DNA of 64,000 bases from Betaproteobacteria bacterium HGW-Betaproteobacteria-22 (GCA_002842285.1 PHCJ01000012.1:1-64000); one strand, 5' to 3'; numbered from the stretch's first letter, positions 26,126 through 38,663 are shown. Notes: a model not told the origin generated them from the sequence alone. Numbers and translations: made by a program.

Positions 26126-27946
26126 TTATTGAACAACAGCTTTGCTGTTGCCATCAGTCACGCGTTTAATGCGCGCGAGCAACTCCCCCCAACCCACCGT
26201 GCGATTGTAGCCCATCACGGTAATGGATGGGATGCCACTTCCCTTAACGATGACATACCCTTGTGAGGTTGACTCAACGCCATCCATTTCGCAAATATCG
26301 TGACGCAATTTGCAGCTTAACCCCATTTTTCCATAGTTAAACTGCTCAAAAAAACGCAAAAAACTGCGCTGCACCGCAGCAGCGGCGCCACCACCACCCA
26401 GTGCGGAAATATTTTCTACTGCGCGTTGTGATATTTTCTTTTTATATCGTCCGGGACTACTGTGCAGACTGGCATCAAAACGCACAGGTTTCCAGTTTTG
26501 CAGCTCCAGATCTTCAATATCACCGTCTAGCTTACCCTCTATTGCACCAAAAGAAAATGTGCGGGTCAAGTCACCCAAATCCAGATTGCGCAGGGCAATA
26601 TCTGCGTTAAGCTTGGGGGCGACCCCCATTGGCGTGCGCATGGTGAGCTGTGTAACCGTTGCCGTACCTTCAAAAATATTTAGCATCACACTGCCATCCG
26701 TGCTTAGTAGTCCATTGCTATAAGTGACTAGCGGAATATCCGCTGAAGCCTTGCCGGACATGGTGGGCAAATTAAGGCGGCGGCTAAAATCCGCCATGGA
26801 AATTGGCTGTAATTTAGCACGCAAATGCCAATACCACTCACCACCTATGCGAGCGGCTGAAATGTCGGACAAATTGAGCGCGCCATCCAGTATCGGCAGT
26901 GTAACACTAGGCGAGGTAAGTGAAAAACGGTTGACTTCAGCACGTATATTGGTTTTGCCTAAAGGTAAATTCAGCAAACTGCCGCTTTCATAACTGACAC
27001 TGATTGACTCGGGATTGTCATAGCTCCACGGGATTTCTGCATGCAGTTGATAAAGTGCAAATTTTTGATCAATGTCTGTAATATCCACCCCTTTAAGGCT
27101 TAAATCAAACGATTTTAACTCCCCATTTTGCATTTTCAACAAAAGTGAGGCGTTGCCTGTCATGGCTGTGTTATTTAAAGCGGTCTTGTCCAAAAGCGGC
27201 TTAAACAACAAGTGGTATGCTGCGGATAAGTTGACGTTGGGTAAATTGGCACTCAGGGCAATCGGGTGAAAATCGCTTAAACGCAACTGCCCGCTCACGT
27301 CGAGCTCGCCCACCTGACGCATCGCAAAATGCGCATGGTGAACATCAAGAACCCCTTCTTTGAGTGCGCCTGAAGCGTTCAGTTGGTGCCCTGCACTTTC
27401 AACATAAAAAGGCTGCCAGAACAACTCCCCTGTTTGCCAGTCCAGTGACGTCTGCCATGCCCAGGCGGCCCCATCACGCTGAACTGCAAACTCAATTTGC
27501 CCATTGAGTTTTTCAGCTGCATGCAAGCCCGCTGCATCACTAAAACCTGCATTCTTAAACTGTAAGCTGGCTTTTGCATTCAATTTGCCCAGATCAAAAC
27601 CATCCTGATTGAACAGGTGATCAACTTTAAGACTGAAAGGCAGGTTGACAGCAGTGTTCTTCACCAGCCCCTCATCACAATCAATCGCATCAGGCTTGGT
27701 CGCCTGCGGCAGCATGCAGGCAACATTTAGCAATGTCCAGTCTTTCTCGGCCTTTTGCTTCAATTCTGCACTTAGTTTCAAAGCAGGGGCGGGCTTCATC
27801 AAATCAACAAGCAGATTGACGTTTTTTGCCTCAATTTGCGCGTGCTCAATAGCTGTAGCGCGGATAGTGATTTCACTTACTGCATAAGTCGTCGTTGGGA
27901 GCAAACTCACAAAAAGTAACAATACAATGCGGACAAATGCTTTCAT
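26126..27946 (-). CDS. ydbH: YdbH-like intermembrane phospholipid transport protein
   Basis: The 606-residue protein begins with a hydrophobic anchor or signal (MKAFVRIVLLLFVSLLPTTTYA) and continues as repeated beta-strand-rich sequence typical of AsmA/TamB-like bridge proteins. The C-terminal part (YGKMGLSCKLRHDICEMDG, YVIVKGSGIPSITVMGYN.TVGW) matches the YdbH family. It is shorter than the 879-residue E. coli protein. In E. coli, YdbH, TamB and YhdP together move phospholipids to the outer membrane. The frame is open to 28015, but the ATG at 27946 starts the signal and lies 16 bases after the cysM stop. Confidence 0.8.
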   Translation of the reverse strand: MKAFVRIVLLLFVSLLPTTTYAVSEITIRATAIEHAQIEAKNVNLLVDLMKPAPALKLSAELKQKAEKDWTLLNVACMLPQATKPDAIDCDEGLVKNTAVNLPFSLKVDHLFNQDGFDLGKLNAKASLQFKNAGFSDAAGLHAAEKLNGQIEFAVQRDGAAWAWQTSLDWQTGELFWQPFYVESAGHQLNASGALKEGVLDVHHAHFAMRQVGELDVSGQLRLSDFHPIALSANLPNVNLSAAYHLLFKPLLDKTALNNTAMTGNASLLLKMQNGELKSFDLSLKGVDITDIDQKFALYQLHAEIPWSYDNPESISVSYESGSLLNLPLGKTNIRAEVNRFSLTSPSVTLPILDGALNLSDISAARIGGEWYWHLRAKLQPISMADFSRRLNLPTMSGKASADIPLVTYSNGLLSTDGSVMLNIFEGTATVTQLTMRTPMGVAPKLNADIALRNLDLGDLTRTFSFGAIEGKLDGDIEDLELQNWKPVRFDASLHSSPGRYKKKISQRAVENISALGGGGAAAAVQRSFLRFFEQFNYGKMGLSCKLRHDICEMDGVESTSQGYVIVKGSGIPSITVMGYNRTVGWGELLARIKRVTDGNSKAVVQ

Positions 27947-27962
27947 CACGCAGTCATTCACA

Positions 27963-28853
27963 TCAAGATGGGTAAACACCCGTAGAAAGATAGCGGTCGC
28001 CCCGATCACAGACAATGCTCACTATAACTGCATTCTCGACGCGACGAGAAAGTTGCAGGGCAGCATACAATGCACCACCTGACGATATTCCCGCAAAAAT
28101 GCCTTCAACAGCTGCCAGTTGGCGTGTGGTTTCTTCAGCCTCGCTTTGCCCCACATAAATCAGTTCATCCACGCGGTTAGCGTCGTAAATTTTGGGGAGA
28201 TACTCAGCCGGCCACTTGCGAATACCAGGAATCTGCGCGCCCTCTTCTGGCTGCACACCGATAATTTTAATATCCGGATTTTGCTCTTTTAAATAACGGG
28301 ATGTACCCATAATTGTGCCAGTCGTGCCCATACTGGACACGAAATGCGTAATCTGGCCTGCCGTATCACGCCAAATCTCAGGGCCTGTGCCTTCATAGTG
28401 CGCAAGCGGATTATCCAAATTGCCAAACTGATCCAGCACAACACCCTTTCCTTCTGCCTGCATCTTCATCGCCACATCGCGCGCCAGTTCCATGCTACCC
28501 GCCTTGGGCGTCAGCACCAGCTCTGCACCATAGGCTTTCATGCTTTGACGACGCTCAATGCTCTGGTTGTCCGGCATCACCAATATCATTTTATAGCCGC
28601 GCATCGCCGCTACCATCGCTAGCGCAATGCCTGTGTTACCACTGGTTGCTTCTATCAAGGTGTCGCCCGGCTTGATGTCACCACGTGCTTCTGCGCGCGT
28701 AATCATGGAGTAGGCAGGTCGATCTTTAACAGAGCCTGCAGGGTTGTTGCCCTCAAGCTTTAATAAAATCGTGTTGCCTAAATGATTGACGCCTAGCCGT
28801 TGCAGTTTGACCAGCGGCGTATTGCCGACAAAATGATCGATGGTTTTGTACAT
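27963..28853 (-). CDS. cysM: Cysteine synthase B (O-acetylserine sulfhydrylase)
   Basis: CysM makes cysteine from O-acetylserine and sulfide or thiosulfate with pyridoxal phosphate. The 296-residue protein has the PLP lysine in NPAGSVKDRPA (near residue 41), the substrate loop EATSGNTGIALAMVAA and the phosphate-binding loop SSMGTTGTIMG. The MPDNQSIERRQSMKAYGAE stretch and the KWPAEYLPKIYD segment favour CysM over CysK. It is followed closely by the ydbH operon and preceded by dsbB at 23 bases. Confidence 0.94.
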   Translation of the reverse strand: MYKTIDHFVGNTPLVKLQRLGVNHLGNTILLKLEGNNPAGSVKDRPAYSMITRAEARGDIKPGDTLIEATSGNTGIALAMVAAMRGYKMILVMPDNQSIERRQSMKAYGAELVLTPKAGSMELARDVAMKMQAEGKGVVLDQFGNLDNPLAHYEGTGPEIWRDTAGQITHFVSSMGTTGTIMGTSRYLKEQNPDIKIIGVQPEEGAQIPGIRKWPAEYLPKIYDANRVDELIYVGQSEAEETTRQLAAVEGIFAGISSGGALYAALQLSRRVENAVIVSIVCDRGDRYLSTGVYPS

Positions 28854-28876
28854 GTAATCAGGTTTCTATTGTTTAT

Positions 28877-29380
28877 TTAAGTTCTGTTTAATTTGGCTAA
28901 ATAAACCGCATATATCGCAAAACCGACAAAGGCAATCAGCGACATTTGTGGAATGGTAAGCCCTAAAAAAGTCCAGTCAATCGCAGCACAATCTCCAGTG
29001 CCCTTAAACACTAACTTTAATGCTTTTTCCAGCGGAAAGTTCTCAAACATGTAATCAAAGCCCACGCCACAATCGGCGACCATTTCATGCTTGTGCGCCT
29101 GTATCCACCAGTGTCGGATCGCAACACCGGCACCGCCCAGCGCGATCATCGCCTGTAATGCCGCCTGCCACTTCAACTGCCTGGGCAAAACACCTGCCAC
29201 CAAAAACAATATGCCTAATGCCATGAACACAATGCGCTGTGAAATACATAAAGGGCAAGGCTCAAGGTTGTAATGTGTTTGTATCCACAGCGCTAGCGCA
29301 ACCAAACCAAAACAGGCCGCAAAACCAATCAAATAACCCTTACGACCGGCAATAATTTTATTTAGCATATGATTCATCAC
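28877..29380 (-). CDS. dsbB: Disulfide bond formation protein B
   Basis: DsbB is an inner-membrane protein that reoxidises DsbA and passes electrons to quinone. The 167-residue chain has four membrane segments and the two periplasmic cysteine pairs: C42/C45 in PCPLCISQR and C104/C131 in the second loop. R49 after the first pair is the conserved quinone-site residue. It supports folding of the many secreted cytochromes and envelope proteins encoded here. It is divergent from xseA. Confidence 0.94.
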   Translation of the reverse strand: MMNHMLNKIIAGRKGYLIGFAACFGLVALALWIQTHYNLEPCPLCISQRIVFMALGILFLVAGVLPRQLKWQAALQAMIALGGAGVAIRHWWIQAHKHEMVADCGVGFDYMFENFPLEKALKLVFKGTGDCAAIDWTFLGLTIPQMSLIAFVGFAIYAVYLAKLNRT

Positions 29381-29449
29381 GATATAATCTCAGAATTGGC
29401 TTTTGCAAAACAGTCATTTTAACCCGATAAGCTAACAGAAGAACCAATT

Positions 29450-30670
29450 TTGACAGACTTCACCACAAATTCAAGCACCTCAAAAGTAATGACAGTAACT
29501 GAGCTGAATCGTTTGGCACGGAGTGTATTGGAGCAAAACTTTCCGCTATTCTGGTTAACGGGCGAGGTTTCCAACTTCACACGTGCGGCCAGTGGGCATT
29601 GGTACTTTTCACTTAAGGATGCCAGCGCGCAAGTGCGCTGCGTCATGTTTAAGGGGCGCAATAGTTATGTCGACTTCACTCCTAGCGAAGGCGATAAAAT
29701 CGAAGCGCGCTGCACTGTTACGCTGTATGAAGCAAGAGGCGACTTTCAGCTAACGGTCGAGTTTGTGCAGCGTGCAGGTCTGGGCGCATTATTTGAGGCG
29801 TTTGAAAAACTCAAAAAAAAACTAGGCGCAGAAGGCTTGTTTGATGACGCCATTAAACGCAGCATCCCTGCGCTGCCTGAAAAAATCGGCATCGTGACTT
29901 CGCCTGATGCCGCAGCACTGCGAGATGTGCTCACCACGCTCAAGCGGCGCATGCCCAATATCCCTGTCATTATCTACCCAACCCCAGTGCAGGGCAAAGG
30001 GGCTGCCCAATCAATCGCCAGCGCCATTCACAATGCCAATGAACGCGCAGAATGTGACGTACTGATTATCTGTCGAGGCGGCGGTAGCATAGAAGATTTA
30101 TGGCAATTCAATGAAGAAATCGTCGCACGCGCCATTGTCAGCTGCAGCATACCCACCATTAGCGGTGTAGGGCATGAAACAGACTTTACCATTTGTGATT
30201 TTGTTGCCGACAAGCGTGCGGCAACGCCCACAGCAGCAGCAGAGCTGGCAAGCCCCACACGAGAGGGTTTAATCAATACACTCAAGCAGCTAAAGTCCCA
30301 ACTGGGCAGAAGCATGCAGTTTATTTTAAATCAGCATGGGCAGGCGCTGGATTATCTGGCACGCAGATTGATTTCCCCCACACAGCAACTAAACCGGCAG
30401 AAGCTTCAGCTTGAGCAGGTAAGCTATCGCCTGCGAGCCGGCATGCAACAACTGCTTAATATCAAGCAACAACATATATTACGAATAAGCCAGAATCTGG
30501 CACATTTAAACCCAAAATCAGTGCTGACACGCGGTTATGCCTTGGTACAAAACAAATCTGGCGCCATCGTCAGCGCCAGCAGTCAATTAAAAAACGGTGA
30601 TGAAGTCACGCTCACGCTAGGCACAGGTGCTGCCGAGGCTATCATTCAAAACATAAAGAAAACACACTGA
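29450..30670 (+). CDS. xseA: Exodeoxyribonuclease VII large subunit
   Basis: XseA with XseB degrades single-stranded DNA in both directions. The 406-residue protein has the N-terminal OB fold (FPLFWLTGEVSNFTRAASGHWYFSLKDASAQVRCVMF), the catalytic region with IVTSPDAAALRDVLTTLKRR, ICRGGGSIEDLWQFNEE and SGVGHETDFTICDFVADKRAATPTAAAE, and a coiled-coil C-terminus. The start is uncertain: a TTG at 29450 with AGAAG upstream gives the full frame, while an ATG at 29489 (MTVTELNRLARS) matches the conserved start and would shorten the protein by 13 residues. xseB is not in the window. Confidence 0.93.
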   Translation: MTDFTTNSSTSKVMTVTELNRLARSVLEQNFPLFWLTGEVSNFTRAASGHWYFSLKDASAQVRCVMFKGRNSYVDFTPSEGDKIEARCTVTLYEARGDFQLTVEFVQRAGLGALFEAFEKLKKKLGAEGLFDDAIKRSIPALPEKIGIVTSPDAAALRDVLTTLKRRMPNIPVIIYPTPVQGKGAAQSIASAIHNANERAECDVLIICRGGGSIEDLWQFNEEIVARAIVSCSIPTISGVGHETDFTICDFVADKRAATPTAAAELASPTREGLINTLKQLKSQLGRSMQFILNQHGQALDYLARRLISPTQQLNRQKLQLEQVSYRLRAGMQQLLNIKQQHILRISQNLAHLNPKSVLTRGYALVQNKSGAIVSASSQLKNGDEVTLTLGTGAAEAIIQNIKKTH

Positions 30671-30741
30671 TTTAAAATTTAAATATTGGCTAAATGTTTT
30701 AATTGGCAGATAATTATTTTTCACCTTAACATCTATCACTC

Positions 30742-32625
30742 ATGTCCCCCATTTTAGGCCACAAGAATAAACTTTCCGCACTCACGCTTGCTGCATTAGG
30801 GGTTGTTTATGGCGATATCGGGACAAGTCCACTATATACCATCAAAGAAGTATTCTCCGTTGGCGCCCACCCAGTACCGCTAAATCCAGCCAATATGTAC
30901 GGTATCTTATCGCTCATCGTCTGGGCGCTGATCATGGTAGTATCGATCAAATACGTTGCGTTTATCATGCGTGCAGATAATCGAGGCGAAGGCGGCATTA
31001 TGGCGTTGCTGGCGCTGGCAAGCCGCAGCGCCGAAGGCAACATCAAAAGACAGCGTCTAATCATGCTGATTGGCATTTTAGGTGCCTGCATGTTCTATGC
31101 CGACGGCATGATCACTCCAGCAATTTCAGTGTTATCGGCTGTTGAAGGCCTGGAAGTTGCAGCCCCGATACTCCACCCGATGATTATCCCCATTACATTA
31201 CTGGTGCTGTTTCTTTTGTTCTGGTCACAAAGTAAGGGCACCGCATTCGTCGGTGCTTTTTTTGGCCCCATCATGCTACTCTGGTTTAGCACACTTGCCG
31301 TACTGGGCATTAGTGGCATTATGCAGCACCCCACCATACTCTACGCACTCAACCCCATCTACGCTATCCATTTTTTTGAAGTCAGTCCATGGATCGCTTT
31401 TGTTGCATTAGGCGCAGTAGTGCTTGCAGTCACCGGCGCCGAAGCACTTTACGCAGACATGGGGCACTTTGGGAGGTTTCCTATCCGCTTGGCCTGGTTT
31501 GGTTTTGTGTTGCCTGCATTGATTCTCAATTACTTTGGGCAAGGTGCCTTAGTGCTGGAAAATCCAGAAACTGTAAAAAACCCATTTTATTTACTCGCCC
31601 CTGAATGGATGCTTTATCCGCTGATTATCCTGGCCACCTTAGCAGCCGTGATTGCCTCTCAGGCGGTGATCACAGGGGCCTTTTCAGTGTCGCGTCAGGC
31701 ATTGCAGCTTGGCTTTCTGCCTCGCATGCATGTTGAACACACGTCAGAAAGCCAGCAAGGGCAAATCTATATGCCACGTGTCAATTGGGGCCTGATGGCC
31801 GCAGTGATGGTACTTGTCTTAGGTTTCGGCTCTTCAGGCGACCTTGCCGCAGCCTACGGTATCGCCGTGACCGGCGACATGGTCATCACAACGCTACTGG
31901 CGGGTATTGTTTTTCACTATTTATGGGGGTGGGGGAAACTACGCACGATTAGTTTGGTGCTTGTATTCTTAACCGTTGATTTGGCATTTTTCAGTGCCAA
32001 TGTGTTAAAAATACCCGACGGAGGCTGGGTTCCGCTTGTGATGGCCATTGTCATCTTTACACTGATGATTACGTGGAAAACAGGCCGCAGCATACTTTAT
32101 CGCCACCTTAAAAATGAAGCCATGGCACTTGACCCTTTCATTGAAGCCATGGGCGCGCACCCCCCAACACGAGTGCCAGGTACCGCTATTTTTATGACCC
32201 CCAATCTAGAAGGCGTTCCGCATGCGATGCTCCACAATCTTAAGCACAACAAAGTACTGCATGAACGCGTAGTGATACTCACGGTTTGTTTTCATGACTT
32301 TCCTCACAGCATGGTGGAAGACCGCGTAACAGTTGAAGCACTCCCCCATGCGTTTTACAAAGTGACGGTCAATTATGGCTTTAAGGATGCTCCCGACTTA
32401 CCTAGAGACTTACTGCTTTGCGCAGCAAAAGGTTTAACAATCGAAGCAATGGACACCTCATTTTTTATAGGTAAAGAAATCCTGATTTCTCATGAATCTT
32501 CTGCTATGGCTTATTGGCGCAAAAAGATATTTATTGGCTTGTTTAGAAGTGCTGAAACCATTACCAATCAATTTAATCTTCCGCCAAACCGCGTAGTGGA
32601 ACTAGGCACGCAAGTTTCATTCTAA
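30742..32625 (+). CDS. kup: Low-affinity potassium transport protein Kup
   Basis: Kup takes up K+ with protons. The 627-residue protein begins with the family signature ALTLAALGVVYGDIGTSPLYTIKE, where the Asp in GDIGTSP is essential in relatives. About twelve membrane segments follow, including YADGMITPAISVLSAVEGL, and then a cytoplasmic C-terminal domain of about 170 residues. Length is normal. It stands as a single gene with 71 bases before it and 155 bases after it. Confidence 0.96.
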   Translation: MSPILGHKNKLSALTLAALGVVYGDIGTSPLYTIKEVFSVGAHPVPLNPANMYGILSLIVWALIMVVSIKYVAFIMRADNRGEGGIMALLALASRSAEGNIKRQRLIMLIGILGACMFYADGMITPAISVLSAVEGLEVAAPILHPMIIPITLLVLFLLFWSQSKGTAFVGAFFGPIMLLWFSTLAVLGISGIMQHPTILYALNPIYAIHFFEVSPWIAFVALGAVVLAVTGAEALYADMGHFGRFPIRLAWFGFVLPALILNYFGQGALVLENPETVKNPFYLLAPEWMLYPLIILATLAAVIASQAVITGAFSVSRQALQLGFLPRMHVEHTSESQQGQIYMPRVNWGLMAAVMVLVLGFGSSGDLAAAYGIAVTGDMVITTLLAGIVFHYLWGWGKLRTISLVLVFLTVDLAFFSANVLKIPDGGWVPLVMAIVIFTLMITWKTGRSILYRHLKNEAMALDPFIEAMGAHPPTRVPGTAIFMTPNLEGVPHAMLHNLKHNKVLHERVVILTVCFHDFPHSMVEDRVTVEALPHAFYKVTVNYGFKDAPDLPRDLLLCAAKGLTIEAMDTSFFIGKEILISHESSAMAYWRKKIFIGLFRSAETITNQFNLPPNRVVELGTQVSF

Positions 32626-32780
32626 GCCTCACTGTTCCGCGCTCTGGATAAAATAGTAACGCATTGTAAAAAATCATAAACTCGCGCAACATGCTTCATT
32701 CATGCGCTAAAATGAGCGTCAATTGACTGTATAACACTTTTGCATATTGATTTCATTACCCCAATACGGATGACTAAAAA

Positions 32781-33626
32781 ATGAACAAGCCGCTCACTGT
32801 GAGAAAAATCACCTTGACCATCATGCTGGCAACCTCCGCACTGCTGGCCAGCTGCGCCACAACAACTCAAGACAGCGTTTCCGGCGTCAAGCGCACGCAA
32901 CTCCTGCTATTACCTGCATCAACTGTCACAGATATGTCAACGCAAGCTTACACACAGACGCTTAAAGAAGCGGAAAAGAAAAACACACTGAATGCAGACA
33001 AAATCCAGGTTGAGCGTGTACGTAACATCTCTAACCGCCTCATTGCGCAGGTAGGCATATTCAGGCCAGATGCCACCCAATGGAAATGGGAAGTGAATGT
33101 AGAAAAAAATAATGAGCTCAACGCCTACTGCATGCCTGGGGGTAAAATCATGGTGTACTCAGGTTTAATAGAAAAACTCAACGCCACCGATGATGAGCTT
33201 GCAGCAGTAATTGGCCACGAAATTGCGCACGCACTGCGTGAGCACGGGCGCGAGCGTATGTCGCAAGCTTATTTACAGCAATTCGGCTTGCAAGCTCTGG
33301 GCGCAGTATTATCCAAAGGCACAAGTGCTGCCGTAGCCAACGCCTCCATGCAAGCTACCAGCTTAGGCTCGCAATTATTTTTTGCACTCCCCAACGGGCG
33401 TGAACAGGAACGCGAATCTGATAAAATTGGCTTGGAACTGGCAGCACGCGCTGGTTACAACCCGGATGCTGCTGTCACATTATGGCAAAAAATGGAAGCA
33501 CAAGGAGGGGCAAAACCACCTGAGTTTTTAAGCACGCACCCTGCAAGTGAAAATCGGATTGCCGAACTAAAAGCACTTACCCCAAAAGTAAAGCCGCTTT
33601 ACGAAGCTGCAAAACACAAAAAATAA
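32781..33626 (+). CDS. M48-family metalloprotease lipoprotein (LoiP/YggG-like)
   Basis: The 281-residue precursor has a lipoprotein signal with the lipobox LLASC at Cys25, so it is probably attached to the outer membrane facing the periplasm. The zinc site HEIAH is at 146-150 (VIGHEIAHALREHGRERMS), with the third ligand Glu in NGREQERESDKIGLELAARAGY. This is the M48B peptidase pattern of LoiP, which removes damaged envelope proteins under stress. Length fits. The C-terminal part ends HPASENRIAELKAL as in the family. Repeat copy C follows. Confidence 0.9.
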   Translation: MNKPLTVRKITLTIMLATSALLASCATTTQDSVSGVKRTQLLLLPASTVTDMSTQAYTQTLKEAEKKNTLNADKIQVERVRNISNRLIAQVGIFRPDATQWKWEVNVEKNNELNAYCMPGGKIMVYSGLIEKLNATDDELAAVIGHEIAHALREHGRERMSQAYLQQFGLQALGAVLSKGTSAAVANASMQATSLGSQLFFALPNGREQERESDKIGLELAARAGYNPDAAVTLWQKMEAQGGAKPPEFLSTHPASENRIAELKALTPKVKPLYEAAKHKK

Positions 33627-33988
33627 AACCAAACGAAAATTCATCTCAAGCGCGTAGCAATTGCCACATTTCTACGCGCTATATTTTTGGCTATCGCGTG
33701 GTTTAGGTTAAACCCAGATTTTCCATTATTAGGACTTGCCAGCGGCTGATAATCAACACTTATCAACAAGTTGGCAGGTGTTGCTAAAAGTGGCAACACT
33801 GCACAGTTTGATGGATTTTTTGTGCCAATTTCATGATCAATCGTCATGCTATTGACAGAAAATTGGCACAAAAAAGATGCAGAATGGGCAAGTTGACTTT
33901 CAAGTAAATGTAAAACCGCCTAATGGAAAAACTGGGTTAAAATACTGACTTTAGCGTTTTAAGCATTTCAATCATATTAGAGAACATT
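33627..33988. other. Intergenic region M48 protease/dapD, mostly repeat copy C
   Basis: The 362 bases hold no gene. A long copy of the dispersed element occupies 33711-33938. The last 50 bases before dapD contain its promoter region and a GAGAAC ribosome site. A minus-strand frame at 33641-33871 lies mainly inside the repeat and is taken as a by-product of it. Confidence 0.75.
33711..33938 (+). repeat. Dispersed inverted-end element, copy C (long form)
   Basis: The 228-base copy starts AACCCAGATTTTCCATTA and ends CTAATGGAAAAACTGGGTT. Besides the inverted ends it carries an inner hairpin with perfect arms TTGTGCCAATTT and AAATTGGCACAA around a loop that contains ATGATCAATCGTCATGC. The short copies A and B lack this middle part. 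Confidence 0.88.
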
Positions 33989-34816
33989 ATGGATCCACGT
34001 CAAAGCATTATCGAAGCCGCGTTTGAAGACCGCGCCAACATCAACCCAGCCAACGCTACCGCAGAAGTTAAATCAACCGTGGCTTCAGTGTTGGCCGATT
34101 TAGACAGCGGCACATTGCGCGTTGCCAGCCGTATCGGTGACACACAGCAATGGGAAACGCACCAATGGCTGAAAAAAGCCGTGTTGCTTTCATTCCGCTT
34201 AAAAGATAACGAATTAATGGATGACGGCGTCACCAAATATTTCGACAAAGTACCGCCAAAATTCGCAGATTACACGGAAGAAGACTTCAAAGCCGGCGGT
34301 TTTCGCGTGGTGCCAAACGCTATCGTACGCCGTGGCTCATTTATCGGTAAAAACGCAGTATTAATGCCTTCATACGTAAATATCGGCGCTTATGTAGGCG
34401 AAGGCACCATGGTAGACACCTGGGCAACCGTAGGTTCATGCGCACAAATTGGTAAAAACGTACACTTGAGCGGTGGTGTGGGCATTGGCGGCGTATTGGA
34501 ACCAGTACAAGCCGGCCCGACCATCATCGGTGACAACTGTTTTATCGGTGCGCGTTCTGAAGTGGTTGAAGGTGTAATTGTAGAAGACAACTGCGTCATT
34601 TCCATGGGTGTTTACATCGGTCAATCTACAAAAATTTATGACCGTGAAACAGGTGAGGTATTTTATGGCCGTGTACCGGCAGGTTCAGTCGTCGTATCTG
34701 GCAACCTACCTTCCAAAGACGGCAGTTACAGCTTGTACTGCGCTGTGATCGTTAAAAAAGTGGATGCTAAGACTTTAGGTAAAGTGGGTATCAACGAATT
34801 GTTACGCGGCATCTAA
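33989..34816 (+). CDS. dapD: Tetrahydrodipicolinate N-succinyltransferase
   Basis: DapD transfers succinyl from succinyl-CoA to tetrahydrodipicolinate in lysine and cell-wall diaminopimelate synthesis. The 275-residue protein has an N-terminal helical domain and then hexapeptide repeats of a left-handed beta helix ([51 protein letters not shown]). Motif and length match the family. dapE follows at 35383, so two consecutive steps of the succinylase branch are close together. sucCD in this window can supply succinyl-CoA. Confidence 0.97.
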   Translation: MDPRQSIIEAAFEDRANINPANATAEVKSTVASVLADLDSGTLRVASRIGDTQQWETHQWLKKAVLLSFRLKDNELMDDGVTKYFDKVPPKFADYTEEDFKAGGFRVVPNAIVRRGSFIGKNAVLMPSYVNIGAYVGEGTMVDTWATVGSCAQIGKNVHLSGGVGIGGVLEPVQAGPTIIGDNCFIGARSEVVEGVIVEDNCVISMGVYIGQSTKIYDRETGEVFYGRVPAGSVVVSGNLPSKDGSYSLYCAVIVKKVDAKTLGKVGINELLRGI

Positions 34817-34862
34817 TAATGAACCTGCTGTGCTTGCAATGCTTAATGGTGTTTAAATCACG

Positions 34863-34968
34863 CATTCCGCTTCTAAATCAAGTGTGAATGCGGCATATGG
34901 GCGCAGACAGTACCAATAGTACGGCAAGCGAGTGCAACAAAATACACGCTTGATTTAGGAGTGGAATG
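34863..34968. repeat. Large imperfect palindrome before the YffB-like gene
   Basis: The arms 34863-34886 (CATTCCGCTTCTAAATCAAG...) and 34945-34968 (ending TGATTTAGGAGTGGAATG) pair at 21 of 24 positions across a 58-base spacer. The left arm also forms a smaller hairpin, CGCATTC with GAATGCG. The AGGAG ribosome site of the next gene (34957-34961) lies inside the right arm and could be hidden by folding. Confidence 0.65.
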
Positions 34969-34972
34969 AAGT

Positions 34973-37447
<2,475 letters not shown>

Positions 37448-37478
37448 CGTTCCATTTAAAATAGGCCACCCAATCACT

Positions 37479-38663
37479 TTGAACACGACCTCAGGACAAG
37501 CTGTCCAAAGAAACGCCCTCCAAGCTATTCCACAAGCCATACTCTGGCAAGAAGCCGGTAAAACGAAAACTAGCATCTGGCACGCTGAAAATGAAACACC
37601 CGCGCCTAAGCGTGTTCAGATTGCAGATGACTCGATGAAAGCTGATATGGCACACAAACTCATCTGCGAAGGCACCGCCTTGCTTTGGCGTGGCGACTTT
37701 CAAAATGCAAAATTACTCATGCAGGCAATCAGCCGCAGGATAGACCGACCCGGGAAAAAACCAAAAAAATCCCCTGCCAACATCACAGAGGCGTTTCACC
37801 AACATCGTCAGGCACAATCACATAAAGCGCGCATTTTAGGCATGCTGCTGATTGAAGTCAGCGTGGGCTATCATATCAACCTGCGTCGCGCGCCTGATAT
37901 CAAAGCAGCCTGTGAACACGCCTACGGAAAAAGCACACAAGCCTTCGTCGCATCTTTACGTGAACTACTCGGTTTGATTGGTGCTTATGAATGGCATAAA
38001 AACGGTGTCGAAACCCCTGCTATCAATGGCAAAATCTATCCGAGTTACGGCGTATTTTCCCCAATACGTGGTGAATATCTTAACCTCGTAGACACCGCAC
38101 CGTTACCAGTGCAGTGCAACCTTGCTTTTGATATCGGCACTGGCACTGGTGTTTTGGCCGCTATCCTTGCACACCGTGGGATAAAAAATATTATCGCGAC
38201 GGATAATGCACAGCGTGCACTAGATTGTGCTCAAAAGAACATTCAGCAACTAGACATGAACAATACCGTAACTATCATGCATGCGGATTTATTTCCTGCT
38301 GATGTATACGGCAAAGCGGATTTGATTGTTTGCAACCCGCCTTGGCTCCCGGCACGCCCAAGCTCGGTACTTGAATCCGCGGTTTATGATGAAAACAGCA
38401 ACATGCTCAAAGGTTTCTTAAACGGGCTGAAAGCGCATTTGAACGATACCGGTGAAGGCTGGCTCATCCTCTCAGATTTTGCTGAACATCTGGGGTTAAG
38501 AACACGTGAAGCACTCACAGGCTGGATAGATGCTGCAGGCTTGAAAGTCATTGATAAAATGGACACCAAAGCCACGCACAGCAAGACGCTGGATGCGAGT
38601 GACCCGTTACACTCAGCAAGGAAAGCTGAGATCACGTCATTGTGGCGCTTGGGTAAACAATAA
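37479..38663 (+). CDS. Class I SAM-dependent methyltransferase (small-MTase, NPPW type)
   Basis: The 394-residue protein has an unassigned N-terminal part of about 190 residues and a C-terminal methyltransferase domain: LAFDIGTGTGVLAAILAHRG binds SAM, and LIVCNPPWLPA is the catalytic loop that in relatives methylates an amide or amine nitrogen. The motif and position beside prmB suggest a protein or RNA substrate, which cannot be named. The start appears to be TTG at 37479; the next ATG would remove 52 residues. The N-terminus has a basic patch RPGKKPKKSP near residue 90. Confidence 0.78.
   Translation: MNTTSGQAVQRNALQAIPQAILWQEAGKTKTSIWHAENETPAPKRVQIADDSMKADMAHKLICEGTALLWRGDFQNAKLLMQAISRRIDRPGKKPKKSPANITEAFHQHRQAQSHKARILGMLLIEVSVGYHINLRRAPDIKAACEHAYGKSTQAFVASLRELLGLIGAYEWHKNGVETPAINGKIYPSYGVFSPIRGEYLNLVDTAPLPVQCNLAFDIGTGTGVLAAILAHRGIKNIIATDNAQRALDCAQKNIQQLDMNNTVTIMHADLFPADVYGKADLIVCNPPWLPARPSSVLESAVYDENSNMLKGFLNGLKAHLNDTGEGWLILSDFAEHLGLRTREALTGWIDAAGLKVIDKMDTKATHSKTLDASDPLHSARKAEITSLWRLGKQ

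Noticed and set aside
33641-33871. Minus-strand small frame within repeat copy C, and the similar one at 51035-51244 in copy D
   Set aside because: Both share CxFSVNSMTIDHE only because the repeat is shared; the frames differ in length and start, and copies A and B delete them. No sign of selection on protein sequence.
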